Positions 57,419-64,000 of a stretch of 64,000 nt of DNA are shown here, piece by piece; the first letter of the stretch is position 1, and each line of letters starts with the position of its first letter. Location: contig NZ_CP004353.1 in NCBI RefSeq assembly GCF_000550805.1, positions 124,001 through 188,000 of the forward strand, given 5' to 3'. This stretch comes from Corynebacterium vitaeruminis DSM 20294 (lineage in GTDB: Bacteria > Actinomycetota > Actinomycetes > Mycobacteriales > Mycobacteriaceae). A model generated the notes under the pieces. The model saw only the letters and a list, made by a program, of their open reading frames with translations. It made no database searches and was not told the origin of the DNA. A program made the translations under genes and the position numbers.

Positions 57419-58630
57419 TCACCTCACCACCCGGAGATGCCGCACCCCACTGTCCTTCTCCGCCTGCGCGCGCCGGGCTTGCTGCGCCTCGATCCGCTTG
57501 CGTTCGCGCTCTAGGTGTTCCTCGATGGCTTCTGCGGCCTGGTCGAGTCCTTGATCCCAGAGGTGGCCGTAGTGTTTGAGGGTCGTCGCGGCGCTCGCGT
57601 GCCCGCACATGCGCATGACGACGTAGACGTCGGCTCCGCCAGCGATGGCCATGGAGACGGCGGTGTGCCGTAGTTCGTGGGTTTTGAGGCTTTGGTCGAT
57701 GCCGGTGAAGATGAGGAGGTTGCTCCAGACGACGCGCCATCGCGCGGTTGTCCAGACGCGGCCGTGCTCATCGGGTAGGAGCCATTCTTCGGGGTCTTTG
57801 CCCTCGGTAGCCTCGTTGAGGGCGAGGGCGATTACTTGGGAGATCGGGACTTCGCGGTGGTGTCGACTTTTCGTCTCATCGATGTGGCCGAGGTCGTCGA
57901 CGTCGCGGCGGATCATGAGGCGCTTGCGGGTTAGGTCGAGGTCTTTGACTTTGAGGCCTTTCGCTTCTCCTATGCGTAGGCCGGTGCGGAGCAGGACTTC
58001 GAGCATGAGCTTTGCCTGTGGGTGCGGGGCCGCGGCGAGTAGGGCGTCGACTTCCTCGATGGTGAGGTAGCGGCGTTCGGCGGCCTTCTGCCGCGGCGCG
58101 GGTGCGGTGAGGGGGTTCGCATTGACGACTTTTAGTCGGACTGCGAGGTCGAGCATGGAGTGGAGAACTAGCGCGATCTTGCGACGCTGCGACGACCCAA
58201 GTGGCTCGCCCGCGTGCGCGCCTTTCTTGTTCTTGAGGTTGGCTAGCCATGCGACGACTTGGTGCTCTTGGATCTCGGAGACGCGGCGCCGTCCCCACTG
58301 GGGGCGGATATGCACTCGCCAGTTGGATAGGTAGTCTTTGCGGGTCTTCTCGGCGATCTCGGCTTTGGAATCGTACCACGGCTCCCAAAGCTCCTCGAGG
58401 GTGACCTCGGCCTTGTTCTTGGAGATGAGGACGCCCGCGTCTTTGTCGACGCGCACGCGCGCATCGAAGAGTTCGGCGGTCTCTTTGTTGTCGAAGCTCT
58501 TGGCGGTGCGGCGGCCTTCGAGGTCGGTGTAGGGGACTTGCCATCTGGAGCCGATGCCCCATCGTTTTGTCCGGATTCGTTTTCCGGGGTGATCGGGATC
58601 GGCTTTTGTCCAGAGATCGCGGACAGACAT
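57419..58630 (-). CDS. Tyrosine site-specific integrase of a prophage
   Basis: A 403-residue integrase. An N-terminal arm-binding domain (RWQVPYTDLEGRRTAKSFDNKETAELFDARV), a core-binding SAM-like domain (about 78-175), and the catalytic domain with Arg in LLRTGLRIGEAKGL, Lys in TKSRHHREVP, HELRHTA (H-x-x-R), His in MCGHASAATTLKHYGHL and Tyr in the same stretch. All catalytic residues are intact. A basic tail of about 35 residues (HLERERKRIEAQQARRAQAEKD) follows. It points toward the tRNA-Arg, its likely attB. The 255 bp between it and the DUF3644 gene show no gene. Confidence 0.93.
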   Translation of the reverse strand: MSVRDLWTKADPDHPGKRIRTKRWGIGSRWQVPYTDLEGRRTAKSFDNKETAELFDARVRVDKDAGVLISKNKAEVTLEELWEPWYDSKAEIAEKTRKDYLSNWRVHIRPQWGRRRVSEIQEHQVVAWLANLKNKKGAHAGEPLGSSQRRKIALVLHSMLDLAVRLKVVNANPLTAPAPRQKAAERRYLTIEEVDALLAAAPHPQAKLMLEVLLRTGLRIGEAKGLKVKDLDLTRKRLMIRRDVDDLGHIDETKSRHHREVPISQVIALALNEATEGKDPEEWLLPDEHGRVWTTARWRVVWSNLLIFTGIDQSLKTHELRHTAVSMAIAGGADVYVVMRMCGHASAATTLKHYGHLWDQGLDQAAEAIEEHLERERKRIEAQQARRAQAEKDSGVRHLRVVR

Positions 58631-58694
58631 TGCTAGACTTCTTCCTTGTCAGGGCGAATAGTTTCCTAAAAGGAAAGTGTTCACCTGTCTGGGG

Positions 58695-58736
58695 CCCCTC
58701 TTCACGATCTGCCTGCAAGTTGAACGTGAAGAGGGG
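58695..58736. other. Inverted repeat between integrase and GIY-YIG-type gene
   Basis: CCCCTCTTCACG and CGTGAAGAGGGG are exact complements 18 bp apart. T-rich sequence follows on the plus strand only. It lies after the GIY-YIG-type gene on its strand and upstream of int, so it may be an RNA 3' structure or a site for recombination control. Confidence 0.5.
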
Positions 58737-58795
58737 TCGTATTCTTTTATTCCTTCCTTCAACCCGACCTAGTGGATTGGCTACGGAACTAGGAT

Positions 58796-60088
58796 CTATG
58801 GTTGGGCGGATTCTGCTTGTTGGATTTTCAGGCTCTCGCGGTATTGTTCAGCTTCGGGTTCATCGACGTACTCGAGGATGTTGCCAGCCACTTTGAGTAG
58901 CTCTTGCTTGACTTCTGCTGGCGTCACGTAGAAGAATTCGCGCCTGGAATTGATGCGGTTAACTTTGCGATCAGCAAAAATCCTGTGGAGCTCCGCTTCG
59001 ATTCCGACGGCGTCTTCCGAGAAGTGCATGGCGTGGACATCGAAGTTGAATGGTACGGATGCATCGCTTAGTTCAGAGACGCGGTCATAAGGGTCGAGTC
59101 GACGCGTCATGCCGATCTTGACCATCCGCTCCCCAAACGAACCGATATTGGAGATTACATACACGTATCCAGTACGGACATTAGCTGCACGGTAGTCAAC
59201 ATCTTCAATCCCCTTGTTTACCTCGGCTAGTTTTGACTCGAGTTCCGTGAGCTCATCTAGCCGGCCCTGTTCGCGCAAGGAGGAAATCGCATTTTGATAG
59301 TGGGCTTGCTCCTTGAGCAGTCGCTTGCGTTCACGTTCCATTTCAGCCTGAGCTTTTGCTTCTTCGCGGAGCTTAGCTCTTTCTTCACGTTCGGCTTCTT
59401 TTGCAGCAGCCTTGGCTTGGAGATGCAGTGCTGCAAGTTCGAGCTCGCGTATGCGCAGTTGGTGGTATTCATAGGAGACTCGGAGACTGATCATTGAACC
59501 GAGCTTTTCGATTTGGTCTTTCGTCTTCGTGAGCCGCTCACGAGCCGTCTGTAGGTTTCCAGCTTTGACTCGGAGGATCGCATTCTCAGCTTCAGCGTTG
59601 TATGCGCGGAGCATCATTCGGGACATGCGGGATACAAACTTCTTTCCTTCCGCAGTGGAGTTGTTGAAGGTGAAATTTGTCGTTGCTTGGACAGCTGTCT
59701 TGTCTTTCACCATGTATTTGATCTGCTGGCGCACTTCCTTGAGCGCTGCTTCAAATTGCACAGAATCGTCCGCGGGATGCTCAAAATAGTAGAGCCCGGA
59801 AGCCTGGAGTGTCTCAACCTCGGAAAGGTCTACGACCTTCTGCTGAAGAGCTTGGAGTTCAGAGTTTTTCTGAAGGATGGCCTGGTCAAAATTTGCTATC
59901 TGTGCGCGCCGAGACTCGGAGAAGTTTTCAAATTCTTGAAGTGCGCGTTGATGTGCTTCCTTAACGGCCAAGACATCCTTTCCGCCAATGTCATTGATAA
60001 CTTCCTCAAGAGAGGCAGCGTGTTGGCGGAGGGCTGCGTTTTCTTGTTCGAGGCGTTGGTTTTCCTGCTTTGCTTTTTTTCCAAACAT
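58796..60088 (-). CDS. DUF4041/GIY-YIG (T5orf172)-like nuclease protein
   Basis: A 430-residue protein. Residues 1-90 are a coiled coil (KQENQRLEQENAALRQHAASLEE), about 95-200 match the DUF4041 pattern (EAALKEVRQQIKYMVKDKTAVQATTNFTFNNSTAEGKKFVSRMSRMMLRAYNAEAENAI), a second coiled coil rich in Glu/Arg/Ala runs to about 300, and the last 110 residues form a GIY-YIG domain: TGYVYVISNIGSFGERMVKIGMTRRLDPYDRVSELSDASVPF with the Arg and a later Glu in VGIEAELHRIFAD. Such proteins are frequent in phages of Gram-positive bacteria beside the immunity genes, function unproven. It follows the ImmA-like gene on the same strand. Confidence 0.8.
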   Translation of the reverse strand: MFGKKAKQENQRLEQENAALRQHAASLEEVINDIGGKDVLAVKEAHQRALQEFENFSESRRAQIANFDQAILQKNSELQALQQKVVDLSEVETLQASGLYYFEHPADDSVQFEAALKEVRQQIKYMVKDKTAVQATTNFTFNNSTAEGKKFVSRMSRMMLRAYNAEAENAILRVKAGNLQTARERLTKTKDQIEKLGSMISLRVSYEYHQLRIRELELAALHLQAKAAAKEAEREERAKLREEAKAQAEMERERKRLLKEQAHYQNAISSLREQGRLDELTELESKLAEVNKGIEDVDYRAANVRTGYVYVISNIGSFGERMVKIGMTRRLDPYDRVSELSDASVPFNFDVHAMHFSEDAVGIEAELHRIFADRKVNRINSRREFFYVTPAEVKQELLKVAGNILEYVDEPEAEQYRESLKIQQAESAQP

Positions 60089-60137
60089 TCTGACCTTCTA
60101 TCAAATTGACTTTTACTGCAGCTGCTCTTGCTTTGGC

Positions 60138-60578
60138 TCAAGAGCTGAGTTCCATTAGGCAGTTACTTGATGGTGCACCATTCAGATGGTTTTTAATTCG
60201 TCCTTGCTCGTACATCGACATCCATAGATCGAGAAGTCCTGGTGTGACTCCAAGCTCGGCAGACATCGCCGACCGTGCGCCGTCGCATTCCCAGCCAGCT
60301 GCTTCTACTTCATCGATCTTTAGCAGTTTGCAAGCTGCCCATTCGTCAGCTTCTCGTTCGGCCCGTTGCGTGGAGCAGGAGTGGCCGTAGTGGGCGTGGC
60401 CGAGTTCGTGGGCAATGGCGCATGTGCGGGTGACTGGGTCGAGTCCGAGACGAACGAAGACGGTGCGGGTTGATGGGTGAAAGCAGGCGTTGAGGGAGCT
60501 TCCCAGCTTGCTCGTCTCGATGACCGTGATTCCCATGTCTTGGGCGAGGGCGTCGAGGTTTGCTTCCACACTGCTCAT
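60138..60578 (-). CDS. ImmA/IrrE-type metallopeptidase
   Basis: A 146-residue protein with zinc motif IAHELGHAHYGHSCSTQRAEREADEWA (HExxH plus downstream Glu), the ImmA/IrrE family signature. Such peptidases cleave phage or ICE repressors when DNA damage is sensed. It lies 8 bp after the repressor gene on the same strand, the standard pairing. A region of about 45 residues before the motif is strand-rich. Confidence 0.9.
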   Translation of the reverse strand: MSSVEANLDALAQDMGITVIETSKLGSSLNACFHPSTRTVFVRLGLDPVTRTCAIAHELGHAHYGHSCSTQRAEREADEWAACKLLKIDEVEAAGWECDGARSAMSAELGVTPGLLDLWMSMYEQGRIKNHLNGAPSSNCLMELSS

Positions 60579-60586
60579 GGGGCCTC

Positions 60587-61090
60587 CTAGGTGAAGTTTT
60601 CGTCGAGGGGATCGGTTGCCTCCTGGGCGGCAACCTGTTCGGTGCCGGCATTGATTCCGGCGATGATGGCATCGTAGTCAGGCTCTTCGACATCGGGGGT
60701 AGTCTTTTCTGACTTTCTTGGTCTGCGCACTTCGCCGATCATGCGCGCATCTAGCTCGTTAAAGCGCGGGAAGTGTCCGATAAATAGACGTTGGCCATCG
60801 ATGTCATCTGCGAGGGAGTCCCATTTTTCTGCGATTGTCGCTCCCTTGAGTGCTTGGCGAATCGCGAGACGCTCTGATGTCGCTTCCTCGGGCGTGAGGA
60901 AGCCCAGCTCAACGAGGGCGTCAACAGGCTTTACTCCGTAGGCGCGCGCAATTGCAATTACATTTTCAGCGGTCGTCTCCCCGCGCTCGATGTGGCGGAA
61001 CAATGTGGCTTTCGAGAGGTGGGCCCTTTGAGCCACCTCAGTGGGGACGGGCGCGCCGGGCAGGGTCTCGAGCCAATCTGAGATGTTCAT
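60587..61090 (-). CDS. Prophage repressor with N-terminal HTH (CI-like)
   Basis: A 167-residue protein. The HTH is in VPTEVAQRAHLSKATLFRHIERGETTAENVIAIARAYGVKPVDALVELGFL (residues about 15-65). The remainder is acidic and has no peptidase motif, so inactivation would be through the ImmA-like partner and not by self-cleavage. A perfect 15-bp palindrome (61092-61106) lies one base before its start codon, suiting autorepression. Divergent from the Cro-position gene across a 118-bp control region. Confidence 0.87.
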   Translation of the reverse strand: MNISDWLETLPGAPVPTEVAQRAHLSKATLFRHIERGETTAENVIAIARAYGVKPVDALVELGFLTPEEATSERLAIRQALKGATIAEKWDSLADDIDGQRLFIGHFPRFNELDARMIGEVRRPRKSEKTTPDVEEPDYDAIIAGINAGTEQVAAQEATDPLDENFT

Positions 61091-61091
61091 A

Positions 61092-61106
61092 GTCTCATTA
61101 TGAGAC
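61092..61106. promoter_or_regulatory. Operator palindrome at the repressor start
   Basis: GTCTCATTATGAGAC is a perfect palindrome. It shares the pattern GTyTCATwATGrrAC with the site at 61164. Confidence 0.75.
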
Positions 61107-61144
61107 TTCGAGATAGTTCGCGCAAGTCAATTTGAAACAACATG

Positions 61145-61197
61145 TTGACAGCTTGGCATGGATGTTTCATAATGGAACCTACAGGCCAGAATGAAAC
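61145..61197 (+). promoter_or_regulatory. Early rightward promoter with overlapping operators
   Basis: TTGACA (61145-61150), 17 bp, CATAAT (61168-61173) is a near-consensus promoter. The operator GTTTCATAATGGAAC (61164-61178) covers the -10, and a weaker half-conserved copy lies at 61183-61197. Repressor binding would block this promoter. Confidence 0.8.
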
Positions 61198-61208
61198 ATG
61201 GAGGCGAA

Positions 61209-61427
61209 ATGAAGTACCACCGGATTAGGCCAGGAGCAATCGAAGAGCTCGCCGCAGAGCTCGGAGCCAAGTCCAGCAAAGACACAGCACTCATGCTCGG
61301 CATCACGCCCGAGCAGCTCGAGGAACTCCGCTATGGAGACGTCACCAACGCGACCGCAATCGCGCTCGCAAACAGGGCGCAGCAGCTACGCCGCGCCGCG
61401 GAAATCATTGGCGACACGGCTGCCTAA
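61209..61427 (+). CDS. Small HTH protein in Cro position
   Basis: A 72-residue protein: MKYHRIRPGAIEELAAELGAKSSKDTALMLGITPEQLEELRYGDVTNATAIALANRAQQLRRAAEIIG. The stretch from residue 20 to 57 fits a Cro/C1-type HTH (SKDTALMLGITPEQLEEL as the two central helices). GGAGG is 4 nt before the ATG. It is the first gene under the rightward promoter, opposite the repressor, so a Cro-like or replication-start regulator is expected. Confidence 0.78.
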   Translation: MKYHRIRPGAIEELAAELGAKSSKDTALMLGITPEQLEELRYGDVTNATAIALANRAQQLRRAAEIIGDTAA

Positions 61428-61468
61428 CGCGGAATGCCGTAGGCATCTACTGCCAGGAAGGAAGCGAT

Positions 61469-61915
61469 CTAATGGGATGGATCAGGAAAAACGACCCCTT
61501 CGTAGGGGTTGATACGCCGCGCGCTGGCAATCAAGTCTATTGCGCGGCCAGCAAGAAGTACCGGCTTGTCCTGGGCGTCGAGAACGATGCAGCCATCAGT
61601 TTCATGCATGACCTCAAGGAGCTTCTCAACAAGCACGTCGTCAACGGGGAACTCAACATCGCCAGTAGTGATGCCGCGAACCCAAGTGAGGTTGTGGTCA
61701 TCGATGAGATTCTCGCCTTCATCACCTCGGATCTCGGGCACGAAAACACTCACATCAACTTGGAGATAACCCCCGTTATCTCCGTCGAGAGCCGCGAGGG
61801 AAACGAACATCCCTTCATCCGAGCTCTGACGGACGACCTTCTCAACCGAGTGAACGTACTCGTCCGGAATTCCAAGCTCAAAACCGACGAACGGGCCGAA
61901 ACGCAAAACACCCAT
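61469..61915 (-). CDS. Unknown acidic protein, on the minus strand within the early region
   Basis: A 148-residue protein (MGVLRFGPFVGFELGIPDEYVHSVEKVV...) with no recognized family, acidic, rich in Asp, Gly and Val. GGAGG stands 7 nt before ATG 61915 and codon choice is close to that of other genes (GAG, CTC, GAC, GGC; no AGA or AGG). The same bases are also open on the plus strand (61472-61945, 157 codons, with AGGAAGG upstream), in register codon for codon. The minus frame is preferred for its ribosome-binding site, composition and codon use, but the choice is uncertain. If right, it is transcribed against the early operon. Confidence 0.5.
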   Translation of the reverse strand: MGVLRFGPFVGFELGIPDEYVHSVEKVVRQSSDEGMFVSLAALDGDNGGYLQVDVSVFVPEIRGDEGENLIDDHNLTWVRGITTGDVEFPVDDVLVEKLLEVMHETDGCIVLDAQDKPVLLAGRAIDLIASARRINPYEGVVFPDPSH

Positions 61916-62042
61916 CAAGAACCTCCAGGATCTGGAAAACAGTGACAACTGCAGTATCTCACCAGTAGCGGTGCTGGTGCTCGCAAATTAGGTACATCAG
62001 CTCGAGGTTTGGCGAGCAAACACAAGCGAAAGGAAGACACCA

Positions 62043-62219
62043 ATGGAGAAGAAGATCGATCAGGTTATCAGGGCATTGAAGGAGGAGATCAGTCGCCTGG
62101 ATCTCTCGATTCTCGATGAGATCGAAGATCAGACGGATCCTACCCGGATCGCGCTCTATTACGGACGGCAGCGCGCATATACGCATGCTCTTGAGCTTGT
62201 GATGGAGGCGTCGCGATGA
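62043..62219 (+). CDS. Small phage protein of unknown function
   Basis: A 58-residue highly helical protein: MEKKIDQVIRALKEEISRLD, then ILDEIEDQTDPTRIALYYGRQRAYTHALELVMEASR. GAAAGGAAG precedes the ATG. Its stop overlaps the next start (ATGA), which supports it as a real gene in the early operon. No family is recognized. Confidence 0.65.
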   Translation: MEKKIDQVIRALKEEISRLDLSILDEIEDQTDPTRIALYYGRQRAYTHALELVMEASR

Positions 62220-62470
62220 AGATCAAGCAGATTTCAGCACCGAGGCCGGCCACCGTCATGGGCGGGACGGTCGAGGAGTACCGGGTCGGCTATTTGAAAG
62301 GGGACTTCGCGGTTGTCGTGTATCACCTGGGGCCGCAGAAGAAGCGCTCCTTCATGATCCACAACTGGCGGACGCGCCAGGAAGTCCGGGAAGGCCTGCT
62401 TCTCTTCGAGAAGATCGCTGAGGGGATGAACGCCTACCTCGACGGGGATGACCGGAACGCGGTCGCGTAA
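62216..62470 (+). CDS. Small phage protein of unknown function
   Basis: An 84-residue protein, MKIKQISAPRPATVMGGTVEEYRVGYLKGDFAVVVYHLGPQKKRSFMIHNWRTRQEVREGLLLFEKIAEGMNAYLDG. A strand-rich N-terminal half and one C-terminal helix. Translationally coupled to the preceding gene. No known family. Confidence 0.65.
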   Translation: MKIKQISAPRPATVMGGTVEEYRVGYLKGDFAVVVYHLGPQKKRSFMIHNWRTRQEVREGLLLFEKIAEGMNAYLDGDDRNAVA

Positions 62471-62515
62471 GACTTTCGCTCCTGTGCTCGGGGAAGGTGC
62501 AGGAGCTGTGAAAAG

Positions 62516-62550
62516 AAAAAAGCGCCTAGACGGCGGCCACCGTCTAGGCG
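62516..62550 (-). terminator. Leftward-facing terminator in the early operon
   Basis: CGCCTAGACGG (62523-62533) and CCGTCTAGGCG (62540-62550) are exact complements with a 6-nt loop. The T-run (CTTTTTTC) is present only on the minus strand, so it stops leftward transcription. Confidence 0.7.
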
Positions 62551-62578
62551 GAGATCAAAAGAAAAGGTTCGATCTGAG

Positions 62579-62779
62579 ATGAATACTACACCGAAGCTTC
62601 CAGCTTTCATCAGAGTCGCTGAGTTCGCCCACGAGTCGGGCTTCTCGAAGAAGAAGACGATCAGCATGATCCTTTCCGGGGAGCTGCGGGCACGCAAGCT
62701 CAAGCCGGGCGTGAGGAATAGCCCGTGGATGATCCCTGCCTCTGAGCTCACCCGGATTTATGAGGAGGTGGCAGCATGA
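62579..62779 (+). CDS. Small DNA-binding (excisionase-like) protein
   Basis: A 66-residue protein: MNTTPKLPAFIRVAEFAHESGFSKKKTISMILSGELRARKLKPGVRNSPWMIPASELTRIYEEV. The order helix-turn-helix, then a short basic wing with W-x-I-P-x-S-E-L, is that of excisionase/MerR-type winged helices in phages. It could be the Xis partner of the integrase, though the genes are 4 kb apart. The stop overlaps the start of the next gene. Confidence 0.7.
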   Translation: MNTTPKLPAFIRVAEFAHESGFSKKKTISMILSGELRARKLKPGVRNSPWMIPASELTRIYEEVAA

Positions 62780-62934
62780 GCCGCCGCAACAACCACATCC
62801 CGGAGATCATCGGCGTCCTCCTCGGCCTAGTCCTCGCCATCGGCCTGGTGTTCACGGGCAACGTCGAGCAGGTCTCGCCGGAGCAGGCGAGGATCCATGA
62901 GATGCAGAGGAGCATTCAAAATGAGTTCGAGTAA
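62776..62934 (+). CDS. Small single-span membrane protein
   Basis: A 52-residue protein, MSRRNNHIPEIIGVLLGLVLAIGLVFTGNVEQVSPEQARIHEMQ..., with one membrane helix at residues about 10-30. GAGGAGG precedes it. It overlaps the previous gene (ATGA) and the next by 14 bp. Function unknown. Confidence 0.65.
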   Translation: MSRRNNHIPEIIGVLLGLVLAIGLVFTGNVEQVSPEQARIHEMQRSIQNEFE

Positions 62935-63295
62935 GCGCGACGAGCATATCCGCCTTTTCGACGCGACTGCCCGTGCTCTCGGGACAGCGGTCGGGGAGGC
63001 CTTCCAGCGCCGCGCCGCCGAGGTATTCGACTTCGATACGCGCCTGATCGCAAGCCAGCAGGCGGAGATCGCCAAGCTGCGCCAAGAAAAGCGCGCGCTC
63101 GAGGACATGCTCCGCCGCGACCGCGGCGACCACTCCGAGGCCGCCCGCCAGCTCGCCGACGCTCGCCGCATGACAAGCACCTACATCGACGCTGCACTCG
63201 AAGCGCTCATCGATGGGGAGCTGCGCCAGGCACGACGCAAGCTCCTCGCCATCAAGACCGGATTTTGCAAGGAAGGAAACGAAGAAGATGAATGA
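62921..63295 (+). CDS. Phage protein with coiled coil, unknown function
   Basis: A 124-residue protein. Residues about 40-100 form a long coiled coil (LIASQQAEIAKLRQEKRALEDMLRRDRGDHSEAARQLADARRM), the C-terminus is basic and helical (GELRQARRKLLAIKTGF). The ATG at 62921 follows AGGAGC and overlaps the membrane-protein gene. GC content is back to the chromosomal level. Confidence 0.68.
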   Translation: MSSSKRDEHIRLFDATARALGTAVGEAFQRRAAEVFDFDTRLIASQQAEIAKLRQEKRALEDMLRRDRGDHSEAARQLADARRMTSTYIDAALEALIDGELRQARRKLLAIKTGFCKEGNEEDE

Positions 63296-63575
63296 CAACC
63301 AGCTGAATTACTGCAGGGTAGAAGGCGAAGAAGGCCTCATGTCCATTCAGCCGATCGACCAGCTCAAAACCGAGCACTCAAACATGGCGCTTTCCGACCT
63401 CCTCGAGGATCTCCTCAACGGCATCGACAGGCTCCTGGTCGACGAAGGCATCTGGTTCGGACTGACCCAATCAGCCGCATCACAGATGAAGCTCGCCATG
63501 AGCGGCATCATCGGCGCCTTCTGGAAAGACGCAGTCGAGACCGCACTCACCTGCCAGGAGAGGACACGACGATGA
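63288..63575 (+). CDS. Small phage protein of unknown function
   Basis: A 95-residue protein: MNDNQLNYCRVEGEEGLMSIQPIDQLKTEHSNMALSDLLEDLLNGIDRLLVDEGIW, then a helical end. GGAAGGAAACGAAGAAG precedes the ATG, and it overlaps both neighbours by a few bases. No family is recognized. Confidence 0.65.
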   Translation: MNDNQLNYCRVEGEEGLMSIQPIDQLKTEHSNMALSDLLEDLLNGIDRLLVDEGIWFGLTQSAASQMKLAMSGIIGAFWKDAVETALTCQERTRR

Positions 63576-63880
63576 TCATCAGACGCCAGTACCGCGGCCA
63601 CCTCACATCACTGGCCATCGACCACCAGACCACCATGATCTCCATCGGAGACCTCGCCTCCCCAAACCTCGTCCCCCAATTCCACTACACGGAGAAGATG
63701 CACCGCCGCCCGCGCATCACGCGCGCCGGGGAGCAGTTCGTGAGTCTCCCGGTGTTGAGGGCGTGGATTCAGGATCTTGTCGAGCGGGATCGCACCGAGC
63801 AGGCGAAGGCGATGCAGCAGGTTTGCGAGTGGGCAGAAAGGACGGCGGAGAATGTACAGCTCCAGCGAGTCTCTGCGTGA
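63572..63880 (+). CDS. Small phage protein of unknown function
   Basis: A 102-residue protein with a basic first half (MIIRRQYRGHLTSLAIDH...MHRRPRITRAGEQFVSLPVLRAWIQDL) and a helical second half. The start overlaps the preceding stop (ATGA). It may bind nucleic acid, which rests on its charge only. Confidence 0.62.
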   Translation: MIIRRQYRGHLTSLAIDHQTTMISIGDLASPNLVPQFHYTEKMHRRPRITRAGEQFVSLPVLRAWIQDLVERDRTEQAKAMQQVCEWAERTAENVQLQRVSA

Positions 63881-64000
63881 GCATGAGAGCTATGAGGACA
63901 TCAACGTCCTGGGCATGATCGGCCTCGCCTTGTTCGCGATCGCCATTTTCTTCGCCTTGATCCAGATCAGCGTCTTGGCTGGAGTGGGGGCATCGCTATG
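63852..64000 (+). CDS. Membrane protein, 5' part only
   Basis: The frame MYSSSESLREHESYEDINVLGMIGLALFAIAIFFALIQISVLAGVGASL runs into the right edge without a stop. A membrane helix spans residues about 20-45. It overlaps the previous gene by 29 bp and is preceded by GGAGA. Family unknown. Confidence 0.55.
   Translation, partial: MYSSSESLREHESYEDINVLGMIGLALFAIAIFFALIQISVLAGVGASL

Noticed and set aside
61472..61945. A 157-codon plus-strand frame in the prophage early region
   Set aside because: It is codon-aligned antisense to the minus-strand frame chosen here; it has more rare codons and a less gene-like composition. Kept as an alternative, not annotated separately.
61959..62186. A 75-codon minus-strand frame
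   Set aside because: It lies opposite the small gene 62043-62219, whose start has a good ribosome-binding site and whose stop overlaps the next gene; the minus frame has neither.
1..64000. CRISPR array or insertion sequence
   Set aside because: No regularly spaced direct repeats of 24-40 bp with unique spacers and no transposase gene with terminal inverted repeats were seen; the short dispersed repeats are irregularly spaced.

Overview
The window looks like a chromosomal segment of a high-GC, mycolate-type Corynebacterium. It carries the arabinogalactan/DPA cluster of Mycobacteriales (emb, aftA, dprE2, dprE1, gtrA-like, glfT1, wzt, wzm), AmtR-type nitrogen boxes (CTAT-N6-ATAG), an amtB-ocd-soxA operon as described in C. 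glutamicum, a DtxR-like iron box in front of efeUOB, and many genes whose start codon lies 6-8 nt after a TANNNT -10 element (leaderless pattern). No species is claimed.

Layout. 1-2.0 kb: end of an OsmC-like gene, then an acyl-CoA-dehydrogenase-fold oxygenase with its flavin reductase. 2.0-5.8 kb: ABC exporter with a two-component system whose sensor kinase is split by an in-frame TGA. 5.9-7.9 kb: small housekeeping genes (YbjQ, S4, VOC, alkyltransferase-like). 8.0-18.4 kb: a nitrogen-scavenging region with two ocd-soxA modules, an APC permease, AmtB and clustered AmtR-type boxes. 18.5-21.8 kb: efeUOB ferrous iron uptake. 21.9-25.7 kb: M13 peptidase, an orphan exported protein, a PrsW-type protease and a small secreted protein. 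25.9-44.2 kb: arabinogalactan synthesis and export, interrupted by small orphan genes, an ABC-3 metal-uptake operon and an HNH nuclease gene. 44.2-50.2 kb: a class V aminotransferase homologue without a single lysine, a quinone oxidoreductase, two tRNA-Ser genes, molybdopterin genes (moeB, a moaB-moaE fusion, moaD) and pat. 50.3-53.4 kb: TetR regulator with an ABC exporter. 53.4-55.7 kb: NCS1 permease with two AmtR-type boxes, and a YvlD-like membrane protein.

From tRNA-Arg(ACG) at 55.8 kb to the right edge lies the left end of a prophage or phage-derived island. It has helically phased short repeats next to the tRNA, a low-GC DUF3644-type gene, a tyrosine integrase, a DUF4041/GIY-YIG-type protein, an ImmA-type peptidase, a repressor with palindromic operators, a Cro-position gene and a run of small overlapping early genes. 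It continues past the window.

An unexplained layer runs over the chromosomal part: a dispersed short repeat (core GGCGTCGACAAGC, often paired with GGCGTCGGAAAGC in inverted orientation) that occurs about twenty times, mostly between genes but also in the first codons of a few genes.
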